IMG/VR virus record: IMGVR_UViG_3300007960_010521
Coordinates: 1 to 20,592 of that record
Reading direction: 5' to 3' (one strand)
Origin: a virus
Length of the DNA: 20,592 nt
Position 1 is the stretch's first letter; every line of letters begins with the position of its first letter. The notes beneath the pieces were generated by a model that had not been told where the DNA came from, did no database searches, and saw only the letters and a program-made list of their open reading frames with translations. Positions 1-9,112 of the stretch are shown here, one piece after another. The translations under genes and the position numbers were made by a program.

Positions 1-2592
1 AAAAAGACAATTAGTTATTAAGCCGTCAAAGCTCGAGCTTTGAGCCAGAGTATTTGTTGCATTATTTAAGAATCCAGCGCCAAATCCGCTAAAATCTTGC
101 TGCCCTACTATTAAAAATGATCCACTTTTATTATTAGCAGAAATATTTTTCAAGACAGAGTTGTGTTCGATTAGCCTATGCGAAGAAGTTTGATAAAATT
201 CTAGAATATCGCCACTTTCTTGCTTTGCTGCTCTTAGAAAATATTGGGATCGATCTGTTTCACCAATGTCATGAGATCCTCTAGAGCCAAAAGAAATGTG
301 CCAAACATCTTCATCGTAAATATTAACACCTGTTAAAAATAAGTGACTTACATTTCCACCGCTTGTTTCTCTTGCAAACAAGTTAAGAGAATTATCAGTA
401 TCAGATACTAAATTCAAAATAACATTTTCATCTGACCCGGTGGTATGAATCCTTATCAAGCTTTGTGATCCAGAAGCAGGCTGAGTATATCTGTACAAAC
501 CTTCATATGTAAAAGATCCACTAGTAAACAAACCGTCATTCTCATTATTACTTTTACCTGAAATGAAAGTACCGCCAATGACTGGGTTGCCGGGTTCAAT
601 TCGTGAACCAGAGAGGTACCCAGATTTAATTCTAGGAACTTTATCAACAGGATAACCTTGTGCATCATAACTTGCAACAGAAGCATTTCTAGATCCTGAG
701 AAGTTTAAGAAACCTATCACATCAATCTTATCTTCTCTAGAAGCCTCAAGTGACTTTTGCTGAGCTCCTCCATATTCTCTAAAAGTTAAAATATTATCAG
801 GTTCAATTCCTGCTGATCTAAATACAGACTTGATAGAGTCAATTGTGCCTTTTGTAAGTTTAGAATTGACTGAGTCTGATATAATTCTTCTCCAAATCAT
901 ATTCTGTATTTCATTTAGAGTCATTGCAGCATTTGCATAATCTTCAGTTAGATTGACACCTGATATCAGTTGTGACAACTCTGCCGATGAAAAAAGTTTA
1001 GGTAGTTCTATATTAAGATCTTCTGCTCTTCTTTTTAAGAATACGTCGGGAGTTGTGTCATAATCTTCATAATTTGTGTGGTTTGTAGATGTAACTGCAT
1101 CTACTACAATCTTCATTTCATCAAAAAACTTTGCCCAGGAAAGCAAAAACTGCACCAAGAGTGTAGCGCTAGGAATTTCACTTATTTTTTTACCAGGAAA
1201 GTTGTTTGAATTTTGTGAAAAACTCTGTCCTAAATTTCCTAGAATTTCACTAAAGTTTTCTTGGTTATTAGCTTCTAAGAAATAATGAGGAGGTATTAAT
1301 TTTGTAATAAGGTTAGGATTGACATCATCATATTCGCTACCTGATGTTAAAAGTTCAGTATTTAAACTTTCAACGAGTTCATGATCGGGAAACAAAATAG
1401 GATGTCTAGAAATAATTTCATTTTTAACAGGATTATCAGATCCTGTTACTCTTGAGTAGTTATCTAAATAGTTAACAATTTTTGAGTGAAGATTGCTTTT
1501 TGAACTGTCTAAAACTACGCTTCTTGCAGAATACGAACCGCTCGGTTCGTTAAATTTAAAATAAAGCTTAAGATCTTCATTTGCATATACGCTGGTGTAT
1601 TTATCTTCACGAAGCTCTTTTTCGTTTTTTGCATAATGAAAATATCTAAATTCATCAATAGAACCAGAAAAAGTCTCTTGTTGAGTGAATATTGATTCGT
1701 TTATTCTTACCTGTTCACCTGTACCTATTGTTAAATTAGCCGAGGAGTAATTTAAAGAATCAAAAACTGTACTCATGCTAGAAGAGTATATTGTATCTTC
1801 AATCACAAGTTTTGTTTTTTCATCACCTTCCGGATCATATATTGCTGCAATTCTTACAAACTCTCCTTTGCTTACTGATCCAGAGACAAAAGAAAAATTT
1901 GATCCTGACGATATTCCAAATAAAATATCAGCTTCGCTCGTAGATACAGATGATGAAAGCGCAACAGTAATATTGTTTGATAAAGAGCTTTTCTTTTGAA
2001 GAATTATTTGATTATCATTAATCTTTTCGGGAATCTTACAAAAAAATGATATTGTCAAAGGTTTGTCTTTTGGATCTAAAACTCCTTTTGCACTTTTGAC
2101 CGAAGAAAGTGCAGTGTAAGTTGAACCTTCAGCATCATTTACCGATATATAAGTTCCATTTGAAGACGCTTCTCCTTTTTGTGTACCTGAGAACACTAGA
2201 TAACCTACATTTTTAGGAAACGTATCTAGAACATACTTCTCAAATCCTGTCATTTCATCTTCAAAAATTTCTATCTGTTTGTTTGTTCCGTTAAAAGGAT
2301 AAAAGTTGACAATTTTATCAAAAGACTCATTGACATTTGCAACAGCAGAATGAAAAAATGTATGATTTACAAAATTTGAATAATCAGTTCTGACCTGTTG
2401 AGTTGAAACCAAGTCTTTTTTATTTCCGTATCTAAAAGATGCATTACTTTCAATGTTAGTATCAGAAAGAATAGACAAGCTATAATCATTATTGTCTTGC
2501 TTTTTTAAATAATCTGATGAGCTATTTCTAAACTTTGGTTTAAAAATACCGCTAGGTTTGTTTCTATCAAATAGTGCTTTTTTGTTTGACAT
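1..2592 (-). CDS. Large LamG-domain virion protein, gp7-like position (3' part beyond window)
   Basis: The frame is open from the ATG at 2592 to the window edge (864 codons, no stop), so the C-terminus is missing. Reading it by hand shows a beta-rich segment at about residues 80-325 that closes with FSGSIDEFRYF (F at 308), the usual end of a LamG/concanavalin-like jelly roll. A helical middle part follows at about 350-620, containing IWRRI and then KGT...REYGG at 581-609. That motif recurs, from memory, in big phage baseplate/tail proteins. A second LamG-like segment starts near 667 and ends with SSFDGLITNCLF at the edge. LamG folds usually bind sugars or proteins, so a host-surface or peripheral baseplate role is inferred. 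The start overlaps the previous stop by one base (TAATG). Its place two genes after gp6 matches T4 gp7/gp8 in order only. Confidence 0.75.
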   Translation of the reverse strand, partial: MSNKKALFDRNKPSGIFKPKFRNSSSDYLKKQDNNDYSLSILSDTNIESNASFRYGNKKDLVSTQQVRTDYSNFVNHTFFHSAVANVNESFDKIVNFYPFNGTNKQIEIFEDEMTGFEKYVLDTFPKNVGYLVFSGTQKGEASSNGTYISVNDAEGSTYTALSSVKSAKGVLDPKDKPLTISFFCKIPEKINDNQIILQKKSSLSNNITVALSSSVSTSEADILFGISSGSNFSFVSGSVSKGEFVRIAAIYDPEGDEKTKLVIEDTIYSSSMSTVFDSLNYSSANLTIGTGEQVRINESIFTQQETFSGSIDEFRYFHYAKNEKELREDKYTSVYANEDLKLYFKFNEPSGSYSARSVVLDSSKSNLHSKIVNYLDNYSRVTGSDNPVKNEIISRHPILFPDHELVESLNTELLTSGSEYDDVNPNLITKLIPPHYFLEANNQENFSEILGNLGQSFSQNSNNFPGKKISEIPSATLLVQFLLSWAKFFDEMKIVVDAVTSTNHTNYEDYDTTPDVFLKRRAEDLNIELPKLFSSAELSQLISGVNLTEDYANAAMTLNEIQNMIWRRIISDSVNSKLTKGTIDSIKSVFRSAGIEPDNILTFREYGGAQQKSLEASREDKIDVIGFLNFSGSRNASVASYDAQGYPVDKVPRIKSGYLSGSRIEPGNPVIGGTFISGKSNNENDGLFTSGSFTYEGLYRYTQPASGSQSLIRIHTTGSDENVILNLVSDTDNSLNLFARETSGGNVSHLFLTGVNIYDEDVWHISFGSRGSHDIGETDRSQYFLRAAKQESGDILEFYQTSSHRLIEHNSVLKNISANNKSGSFLIVGQQDFSGFGAGFLNNATNTLAQSSSFDGLITNCLF

Positions 2593-4136
2593 TATTCAAC
2601 CCTAAATTTTGATGCAGCATCAGTTACTATTGTGTCAAAACCAGCTTTTTTAACTAAAAAGTCAAAAACATAAGTTCTTCCTCTTGGTAGTGCATCTATA
2701 TAAAACTCAAAATACATACCCGAAGAGTCTGTAGATAACTTAGTTGATCCATGAACAGTATCAAAATCTATTAATATATCACCTGTCTGAAAGTCTCTTA
2801 CACGATAAAACATTTGATGATATATCTGACTTTTCTTTTCTATAGGCGTTTTAGTATATGAAATTGGGCGATCTCTGTCTTCAGAAAAAACTTTGATTTT
2901 TACTACATCACCTGGCTTATAGGCATCTTTTAGATTTGTAACTGTTACAAGTATATTTTGCTGGAAATTATTAAATGCAGTTCTTGCATTTTTATTAACA
3001 GTGATTGATGATGAAAGATATGTAATTGTTTCATCAGAAGAAGACCATATTTCATCAAAAGTAATTGATCCGGAAACTTCTATATGCTTTTTAAGACTGT
3101 CTCCATTTACACTTTCTGTAGAAAAGCTACTAATAGCAAAAGAAGATGAGTAAACACCTGGAAGTCTCACATTGCCTCTTAATGCTTGAGACACATCGAA
3201 AGTTTTCTTAAAACTACCAGAGACTATTTTAAGTATCATAACATTTTCACCCGATAGTTCAGTTGCAGACTCACCTGTTAAAATATTTGAAGGAACTCCA
3301 AAATGAAAATTATTAAGATATAAGGATCCTGTGGAGTCAAATATAAAATCTTCGTGATTATCTTGTATACTGTCATCGTATTTGACTATCAACTTGGGTC
3401 TAATCGCTGTGTTTGAAGAATTTCTAGAAGCAAATCTTTTAACAAAGTATGTCTTGTCGTTTTGCTCATAGCTTCCAGAAAACCCTATAAGAAACCCATG
3501 ATCAGGAATCTGCCCTGATACTGTTCCCGAGACTATTCTAGTCACATCTATTAATAAATTTTCTTCTCCTGACTCAAAATACTGTGTTGGGCTAAGTGAA
3601 TATTGTGTAGGACCGCCCGGGCTAGAAAGTGTTCCGCTTACAATTACATCTATGTTTGATTCTCCCAACGAACCTGATGCTCTTGCCCCCGATCTCGTCC
3701 ACAAAGTTTGAACACCTCTACGATAAGATGCAGTTATAAAATTACATGTTCCTATGTCTCTATAGACACTAACATCGTATCCTGATCCTTCATCAAATGA
3801 TTTTGAAAGAGGAAATAAGATTAATTCAAAATTTTCAGGAGTAGTTTGACCTCCGTAAACATCATGAAGCCCTACAAGACACTTAAAACTATCATCATTG
3901 ATATCAATCTTTCCTGCATTGTTCATGCTTGTAATTTCTGCAATATCAAATTTTAAAAGAATTCTAGAAATTTCTGTTTGTTTATCAGACTGACCTGATA
4001 GAGTATTTTCATCATAAATTTTAAAAAGATCTAAGGTTCCAGCTTGACCCATGTTAGCATCAGTCGCTCTATAAGCTGAATTGATAATTTTATCTGTAAT
4101 ATAAGTGTCTTTTGATGCTGAAAGAATTCTATACAT
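2592..4136 (-). CDS. DNRLRE-like beta-rich tail/baseplate protein
   Basis: 514 aa. Residues 1-254 have the layout of a DNRLRE/CBM96-like beta sandwich: an opening TYITDK with a following Gly-rich turn, RILLKFDI at 58-65, and the closing RPKLIVKYDD at 246-255. Such modules are found on secreted and surface proteins and often bind polysaccharide. Residues about 265-395 form a second Ser/Gly-rich beta region. Residues 400-514 look like an Ig-like domain (YKPGDVVKIKVF at 406-417, final FRVE) of a type I recall from the ends of large-phage structural proteins. No signal peptide or membrane segment is seen. It lies between gp6-like and LamG genes with one-base TAATG overlaps on both sides, so translational coupling is likely. 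A virion structural role is well supported by context; sugar binding is inferred. Confidence 0.75.
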   Translation of the reverse strand: MYRILSASKDTYITDKIINSAYRATDANMGQAGTLDLFKIYDENTLSGQSDKQTEISRILLKFDIAEITSMNNAGKIDINDDSFKCLVGLHDVYGGQTTPENFELILFPLSKSFDEGSGYDVSVYRDIGTCNFITASYRRGVQTLWTRSGARASGSLGESNIDVIVSGTLSSPGGPTQYSLSPTQYFESGEENLLIDVTRIVSGTVSGQIPDHGFLIGFSGSYEQNDKTYFVKRFASRNSSNTAIRPKLIVKYDDSIQDNHEDFIFDSTGSLYLNNFHFGVPSNILTGESATELSGENVMILKIVSGSFKKTFDVSQALRGNVRLPGVYSSSFAISSFSTESVNGDSLKKHIEVSGSITFDEIWSSSDETITYLSSSITVNKNARTAFNNFQQNILVTVTNLKDAYKPGDVVKIKVFSEDRDRPISYTKTPIEKKSQIYHQMFYRVRDFQTGDILIDFDTVHGSTKLSTDSSGMYFEFYIDALPRGRTYVFDFLVKKAGFDTIVTDAASKFRVE

Positions 4137-5980
4137 TATGAAACCCTCCCTACTATGTCATCGCCCGGGTATTTTATTTCAAATATTCCGCCTGTTGGTG
4201 GAAATAAATAGCCTCTATCTATATTTCTTGTAGGATCAAAAAAGTATCCGGAGTATACATTATTGCCTGTTGCACCTGTCTTGTTGTTAAATTTCAAGCT
4301 GGTAATTGCTTCTACGTCAGGTGTATTCAATATTAAATTTTCAATTTCTCCCATTTTAATAGGTTGATCAATTTGAAAATTTTCTATATTAAAGTATTGA
4401 GTTAGTTTGCTATTTATTTCTCCAATAACAATAGAAGATATTGCATCTAGACCTAGTGTGACTGTATATTCTAATCCTAGATTCACAATACTTCCATCAA
4501 GTACATCGATTGCGTCGGTTATTATTCTAAATTTGCTTAAGTATTTGGATAAGTTTTCTTTTAATGTGTCTGACGCGAGTATTAAGTCTCCAGATGAGTT
4601 TCTAGACAATACAAAAAGCTGTGCTGCTTGCGGATTGTTAGGATTGTCTCTAACAGATGCTCTAAAAACTCTGCCAAAGTTATTTGGCAAAGAATAGACT
4701 CTTGCTAAAAGATCTTCACGACTTACTATTCTATTTTGAGAATTTCTATTAAGGAGTGCAATCTGACGGAGTGCCTCGATTGAAGGTTCATCTTCGCCAC
4801 CAATTACAGTTTTTGTGTTATTGCAAGTGGCAGAAGCTCTTATAAGCGTCGCCTCTGTGGTTCCGGAACCTGGAGGAAATTCTGTCAAAAGCGTTGTAAC
4901 AGTATTGATTTCTCCAACACCTGAATTATGACCTAACCCGCCGCCCGACCGATAATAAATTGTAAGAGTAGTATTTCTTGGACTTATTCCTAAAGTCTGT
5001 GTACCCAAAAATGAATTTGGATCGATCGTAATTTTATTTAAAGACTTTTTGTCACCATAAAGTCTGATGGCATGTTCAGACGGATCAGGGATAATATCTT
5101 CATCAAAAACATCTTCATTTCCTGATCCGAAAAGAAGAGACAATTGACCGCTTGACGTAGCTCTAGAAGCAACAAATCTTCTAGGCGCATGTATTAATTT
5201 AATTCTTTCGTCTGCAAGATGAGAATCAGATCTATTATTGGGCATTCTTTTAAAAATCGTACTCTGCGTTAGCGATTCGACTTCATAATATTCTTCACCA
5301 TCAGTGTCTACTACTCTAACAATCTCTGTTGCATCTGCATCTGTAATTATTACTCTTCTAAAAGGTACAAAAGTATCTGGAATATTAACAGTTTGAGTTT
5401 TTAGTTTTGAACTTACTACCAAGACACTTCTTGTCAATAGAAAGTCAACAGGCACACCTGCAGATGTTTGATTAATTTCATAACTTGCAACTAAATCGCC
5501 TGCTGAATCAGTTTCAGCAAAGTCTACATCATCTGGCATATAAAATTTTATACCTCTTCTTGATGTAAAGATTGACTCTGCTTTTATCTTCGGTATTTTG
5601 TTGACGTCAGGAATATATTCTCCTTCTGAGAGAACTGAAGGGATTACAATAGACACGTTTAAAAATCCGATCGCAGGTGATTTACCCTGTATTTTGACAC
5701 CCGCTTCTCTTACAAGCCTTTCTATGTTTCTTGTTTCTACAGCTTTTTCTAAAGAATTTTCATTAAACTGGTGGTCTAGATAAAAAGATGTAACATCACC
5801 CACATAAGCAGCAACATCAATTAACATACCTGCCAGTGATGTATCTGTCGTGTCTAGCAAAACATCTCTGTAGTATGTTCCTACAAATCTTTTTAGATCG
5901 TTTCTTAGACTTTCAAAGTCTCTGCTAGTATAAGATATATCTTTTTGTTTTTGAATGTCTTTTTTAATATTTTTTGCCAT
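4136..5980 (-). CDS. Baseplate wedge protein, gp6-like (Baseplate_J)
   Basis: 614 aa, close to the size of T4 gp6 (about 660). The N-terminus carries the typical opening TSRDFESLRNDL (18-29), then GMLIDVAAYVGDVTSFYLDHQ (51-71), as in gp6 proteins. FGSGNEDVF (284-292) matches the conserved FG(D/S)G turn. Residues 394-437 (GGEDEPSIEALRQIALLNR, then IVSREDLLARVYS) are the classic Baseplate_J core. PIKMGEIENLILNTPDVEAI (540-559) matches the usual C-terminal fold. In T4, gp6 forms the dimeric clamp linking baseplate wedges around the hub. The gene starts one base after the gp25-like stop, and the upstream string reads as a G-rich ribosome site. It ends in a TAATG overlap with the DNRLRE gene. Confidence 0.93.
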   Translation of the reverse strand: MAKNIKKDIQKQKDISYTSRDFESLRNDLKRFVGTYYRDVLLDTTDTSLAGMLIDVAAYVGDVTSFYLDHQFNENSLEKAVETRNIERLVREAGVKIQGKSPAIGFLNVSIVIPSVLSEGEYIPDVNKIPKIKAESIFTSRRGIKFYMPDDVDFAETDSAGDLVASYEINQTSAGVPVDFLLTRSVLVVSSKLKTQTVNIPDTFVPFRRVIITDADATEIVRVVDTDGEEYYEVESLTQSTIFKRMPNNRSDSHLADERIKLIHAPRRFVASRATSSGQLSLLFGSGNEDVFDEDIIPDPSEHAIRLYGDKKSLNKITIDPNSFLGTQTLGISPRNTTLTIYYRSGGGLGHNSGVGEINTVTTLLTEFPPGSGTTEATLIRASATCNNTKTVIGGEDEPSIEALRQIALLNRNSQNRIVSREDLLARVYSLPNNFGRVFRASVRDNPNNPQAAQLFVLSRNSSGDLILASDTLKENLSKYLSKFRIITDAIDVLDGSIVNLGLEYTVTLGLDAISSIVIGEINSKLTQYFNIENFQIDQPIKMGEIENLILNTPDVEAITSLKFNNKTGATGNNVYSGYFFDPTRNIDRGYLFPPTGGIFEIKYPGDDIVGRVS

Positions 5981-5981
5981 T

Positions 5982-6476
5982 TCATCCCCCGCCTTGCAAG
6001 GTTACGTCAATTGACTGATTTCCAATTCTTGCACTAGGTATTTGATATACAATTCTAAGTCTAATTTTTGCAAGACCTAATCTATTAATTTCTTCTTTTT
6101 CATTTTTATCTAGATCAATTTCGCTTATTGATTCTATTTGAATACCGGGCATATATTTTTGAATTGCAGTCTCTATTCTTTCTGATATTTCTGATTCAAC
6201 TGCTGGATTATTTGTAAACTCAAAAACTAATGCACTCAAATCAGCTCCGAAATCATACAAACCTAATCTTTCTCCAAAATTTGTTAATATTAAATTTCTT
6301 AAATTATCTTTAATCTGGTCAGCAGGGTCTTGATGCATATCAAATATTTGGTGACCTTGTGAATTCTTAAGAGGCGTTTTAATACCAATATCTCTCTGCT
6401 TTTTTGTAAATTTTTCAGTAGAAACACTTCTATCACTTATTCTCGTACCAGAACTTTTAAAACTAAAGCTTGCCAT
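5982..6476 (-). CDS. Baseplate wedge protein, gp25-like (GPW_gp25)
   Basis: 164 aa. Residues 45-155 fit the gp25/GPW family: DQIKDNLRNLILTNFGERLG (53-72), then DFGADLSALVFEF (75-87), an acidic helix SEISERIETAIQKYMPG (95-111), and a final beta hairpin. The E69-R70 pair falls where gp25 proteins keep their conserved GER motif. In T4, gp25 sits at the inner baseplate and is thought to seed sheath assembly. The approximately 45-residue basic, Ser/Thr-rich N-terminal extension is longer than in compact family members. A GAGGG ribosome site precedes the ATG. The gene lies directly before the gp6-like gene, as expected for a wedge operon. Confidence 0.92.
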   Translation of the reverse strand: MASFSFKSSGTRISDRSVSTEKFTKKQRDIGIKTPLKNSQGHQIFDMHQDPADQIKDNLRNLILTNFGERLGLYDFGADLSALVFEFTNNPAVESEISERIETAIQKYMPGIQIESISEIDLDKNEKEEINRLGLAKIRLRIVYQIPSARIGNQSIDVTLQGGG

Positions 6477-6527
6477 CTTACCCTCATTATAATTATTCGT
6501 CGGTAGAAAATATTGTTAATTAATTTT

Positions 6528-7499
6528 CTATTCTAATCCTAGAAGTGATCCAGTACCAAAAGAAATTAGTCCTTTATCAACCATAAAACCGACAAAGGCT
6601 GTTATGAAAGCAATAATGACTAGTTTAATCATTGCAATTATACATGCAACAAATAAAATTGCACCTTTTAAAACTTCCAATATTAATGCAATTGCTTCTA
6701 AGACGATATTGATAACTATTTCTATTACAGCTAACAAAAAATTAACTATGCCTTTTAAAAGTTCTAAAATTAATTCTCCTATTTTTGATATGAGCGCAAT
6801 TAAAGCATCGATAATACCAAGCATTATTTGTATTGGTACCCAATTTAAAGCCGGAAATTCCAAGTTTAAACTTAAAAAAGGATCAAGCGTAGGCAAGTCT
6901 ATGTCTATTGCAAAATCAAAGTCAAATGAAGGAAAGTCTATTTGAGGAGGAAACTCTAAGCTAATGTCAGGAACTGATAAACCACAAATAGCTTTTAGTT
7001 TTTCTGGAAGGTCGTTTGTATTAATTCTATCATCGATTTCAGAAAGACCTTGTGCAAATTCTTCATTTTCACATTGAGATAATTTATCCCACGGAAGATC
7101 TGATATTGCTTCTATATTTTCCAAAAACCAAGGAATAGGATCATTTATCCCTATATCAAAAAGTAAATTTAAAAACTCTGGTATGATTGGCTCAATTGGC
7201 TTTGTTGGATCTGTAAAACCAATAGGATTATTTGGACCGGGCGGAAGAATAGTATCAATTGCCTCTACAGAAGCATAAAAACCACCTGTAAGAATAGGAA
7301 AGGGATCACCATTGTTAATTTTTTCTTGTACAGCTTCAGACTGAGCTGCTCCTACTTCTGGCATGGGTAGAGGAAGCGGTATAGGTACACCGAAAACATC
7401 TCCTCCTCCTGTTTCTAATACCTTAACAACTTCTTGTTGGTATCTAGTCTTCCAAGATTCTTCATCTCCAAAAGTTGCTAATGTTCCTGACAAAGGCAT
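6528..7499 (-). CDS. Unrecognised baseplate-cluster protein with very apolar C-terminal third
   Basis: 323 aa, family not recognised. The N-terminal 60 or so residues include a Pro-rich stretch (PIPLPLPMP, 39-47). Residues 80-130 are rich in Pro, Ile and Asn. Residues 175-222 alternate aromatic/Pro with Asp (PSFDFDFAIDIDLPTLDP at 190-207). Residues 223-315 are almost uninterrupted Ile/Leu/Val/Ala/Phe, broken at intervals by single Asp, Lys or Glu, giving several helices that could be transmembrane or a bundled amphipathic array. Only two or three Cys are present and no catalytic motif is visible. An AAAAGGA ribosome site precedes the ATG. The position between the hub/spike gene and the gp25-like gene argues for a virion part. 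A membrane-inserting tip or plug, or a hydrophobic core of the hub, are possibilities, not demonstrated. Confidence 0.7.
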   Translation of the reverse strand: MPLSGTLATFGDEESWKTRYQQEVVKVLETGGGDVFGVPIPLPLPMPEVGAAQSEAVQEKINNGDPFPILTGGFYASVEAIDTILPPGPNNPIGFTDPTKPIEPIIPEFLNLLFDIGINDPIPWFLENIEAISDLPWDKLSQCENEEFAQGLSEIDDRINTNDLPEKLKAICGLSVPDISLEFPPQIDFPSFDFDFAIDIDLPTLDPFLSLNLEFPALNWVPIQIMLGIIDALIALISKIGELILELLKGIVNFLLAVIEIVINIVLEAIALILEVLKGAILFVACIIAMIKLVIIAFITAFVGFMVDKGLISFGTGSLLGLE

Positions 7500-7510
7500 T
7501 ATTATTCCTT

Positions 7511-9112
7511 TTAAATAGAAGGAACAGCAATTAATACTTTGTTGCTAAATGTACCCGTGCTTGGTTGCTCAGGAACAGCAACAAGGCCACCTGCTGTTGT
7601 AACTATTGTTGGAGCCTCAACATTTCCTAATGTTCTTAAAGAGTCTGCAGCAGCAACTAAACCGCCTACAGCATCATCAGCTCCTAGTTTAAGAATTCCA
7701 TTTACTCCTGGAACTATTCTAACATCTCCTCCTGATTCTAAAACAATTTTGGCTCCGCCTTCTTCGTTTGCAAATATAATGACGTCGCCGTCAGGAGTGA
7801 ATTGTATCCCACTTGATCCGGCAACATTGTGTATTTTAATTGTTTCAGTTCCTACAATTCTTGTATTTGTGCTTATTGCTGCAAGCGTTCCAAAATCACC
7901 TACACCTGTCAGGTCTTGCGGTGAAGCAGATAAATCTGGTTCTTTTGAATAATCTGATGAAAACAGTATGTCATCAATGGAGCTGGCATTTGTCAAATAA
8001 AGTCGCGCAGTACAATTATAAATATCAGAATCATAGAATTCTTCTTCAAAGATTTCTTTTCCTAATTTGTCTCTTGTTTTTTCATTTTCATAGTATCTTG
8101 CATCAGGGGGATTTTGCGATCCTGCAGAAGCTGATAATCCGGAGCCTTCTACGCTAATGCTATCTCCGCTGATTTCATTTGATCTAGTTAAACTTTTTAA
8201 TTCAAATATTTCTTTGGCTTTTCTCAATACACACAAATCAATGGCAGGTGATGTAGGCTTTCTAAATTGATTTGCATCAGTTTGACTAGATACAGTCGTA
8301 AATTCTTCTTGCGATGCTGTTGTTCCTGGTTCTTCGAATTTTTCTTTTCCTAGATATATGTGTGAGTTATTAGATCCTTGAATTAAAAAGTCTCCACAAT
8401 CCTTTACCTGTCTAGGAACAGGTTCCCCTGTAAACTCTTCTCCGGAAGCTATAGAAGAATTTAAAATTCTTTGTACATTTATTGAATTACCTTTCGAAAA
8501 CCCGCCTAAAAAGTGCGTATAAGTATTTTCATCTGTTGATGAGCCTACATTTGAAATCGCTTCTTCTCTTTGTCCTAACGTAAAATTTGTATCTTCAACT
8601 TGTCTAAATGAAGGCTGTCTGCAAATCCAGTAATAAATATTTTCATTAAATTTTATAACCCAGACAGATTCTCCTGGCTTAACAGGCATCATCATGTGAG
8701 AAGAAAAGAAAGGAAAACAAAGGATTGTTTTTCCTGATGCACCTCCAGAAATTTGTTCATTTAAAAATACAGAAATTGAATTTGCAGGCGCATAGTCAAC
8801 TACACTTGAATTTAAATAAGGTGTTTGTATTGGATTGTCATTGTCATCTTTTTTTATTCTTCCAGAAAAAGCATCTCCCACTGTAATAGTTTTTCCATTA
8901 GCAGTTTTTGATCCGTCTCCTAAGGGTCTATAGAAATAGTCATAAGGATTAGATATCACTTCTTCTACAATACCTACCTTAAATGTAGATCTACTACCTT
9001 CTTCTAAAGAAGATCTTGCTACATTATCTTCTAAATCTTTTTCTAAGCTTAGATCAGCACCTGATCCGCCTTGTGCTTCGTTTCTAAGCGTTCTTAGGCT
9101 CCATCTTCTCAT
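7511..9112 (-). CDS. Baseplate hub/spike protein, gp5 OB-fold-like
   Basis: 533 aa. After a charged N-terminus, residues about 45-165 resemble the OB-fold of gp5-type hub proteins. They end in PFFSSHMMMPVKPGESVWVI (134-153), a pattern I recall as ...H..LP(I/V)KPGE.VW. GDFLIQGSNNSHIYLG (240-255) is another recurrent element of such spikes. Residues about 410-480 are short Gly-turn beta repeats (IKIHNVAG, GIQFTPDGDVIIF, AKIVLESGGDVRIVPG, ILKLG), as expected for a trimeric beta-helical needle. No lysozyme domain like that between the OB and needle parts of T4 gp5 is seen; the middle is Ser/Glu-rich. The start overlaps the upstream stop as ATGA. Its role would be the central membrane-puncturing spike of a contractile tail. 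Confidence 0.8.
   Translation of the reverse strand: MRRWSLRTLRNEAQGGSGADLSLEKDLEDNVARSSLEEGSRSTFKVGIVEEVISNPYDYFYRPLGDGSKTANGKTITVGDAFSGRIKKDDNDNPIQTPYLNSSVVDYAPANSISVFLNEQISGGASGKTILCFPFFSSHMMMPVKPGESVWVIKFNENIYYWICRQPSFRQVEDTNFTLGQREEAISNVGSSTDENTYTHFLGGFSKGNSINVQRILNSSIASGEEFTGEPVPRQVKDCGDFLIQGSNNSHIYLGKEKFEEPGTTASQEEFTTVSSQTDANQFRKPTSPAIDLCVLRKAKEIFELKSLTRSNEISGDSISVEGSGLSASAGSQNPPDARYYENEKTRDKLGKEIFEEEFYDSDIYNCTARLYLTNASSIDDILFSSDYSKEPDLSASPQDLTGVGDFGTLAAISTNTRIVGTETIKIHNVAGSSGIQFTPDGDVIIFANEEGGAKIVLESGGDVRIVPGVNGILKLGADDAVGGLVAAADSLRTLGNVEAPTIVTTAGGLVAVPEQPSTGTFSNKVLIAVPSI

Noticed and set aside
456-686. Minus-strand 76-codon frame within the LamG gene
   Set aside because: It is in another frame of the long open frame that covers 1-2592 and has no recognisable motif.
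4407-4697. Plus-strand 96-codon frame opposite the gp6-like gene
   Set aside because: It lies entirely within the conserved Baseplate_J gene on the other strand, so it is a shadow frame.
6486-6491. TATAAT on the minus strand before the gp25-like gene
   Set aside because: It is only 9 nt from the ATG and overlaps the region of the ribosome site, so transcription would start at or after the start codon.
8017-8024. TATAAATA, identical to a T4 late promoter box, on the plus strand
   Set aside because: It points away from all genes and lies in the middle of the hub gene; one match in such A/T-rich DNA is expected by chance.
7539-8157. Two overlapping plus-strand open frames opposite the hub/spike gene
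   Set aside because: They are antisense to a well-supported gene, have low-complexity composition (Pro/Ser/Thr or Leu/His rich) typical of mirrored frames, and show no ribosome site or known motif.
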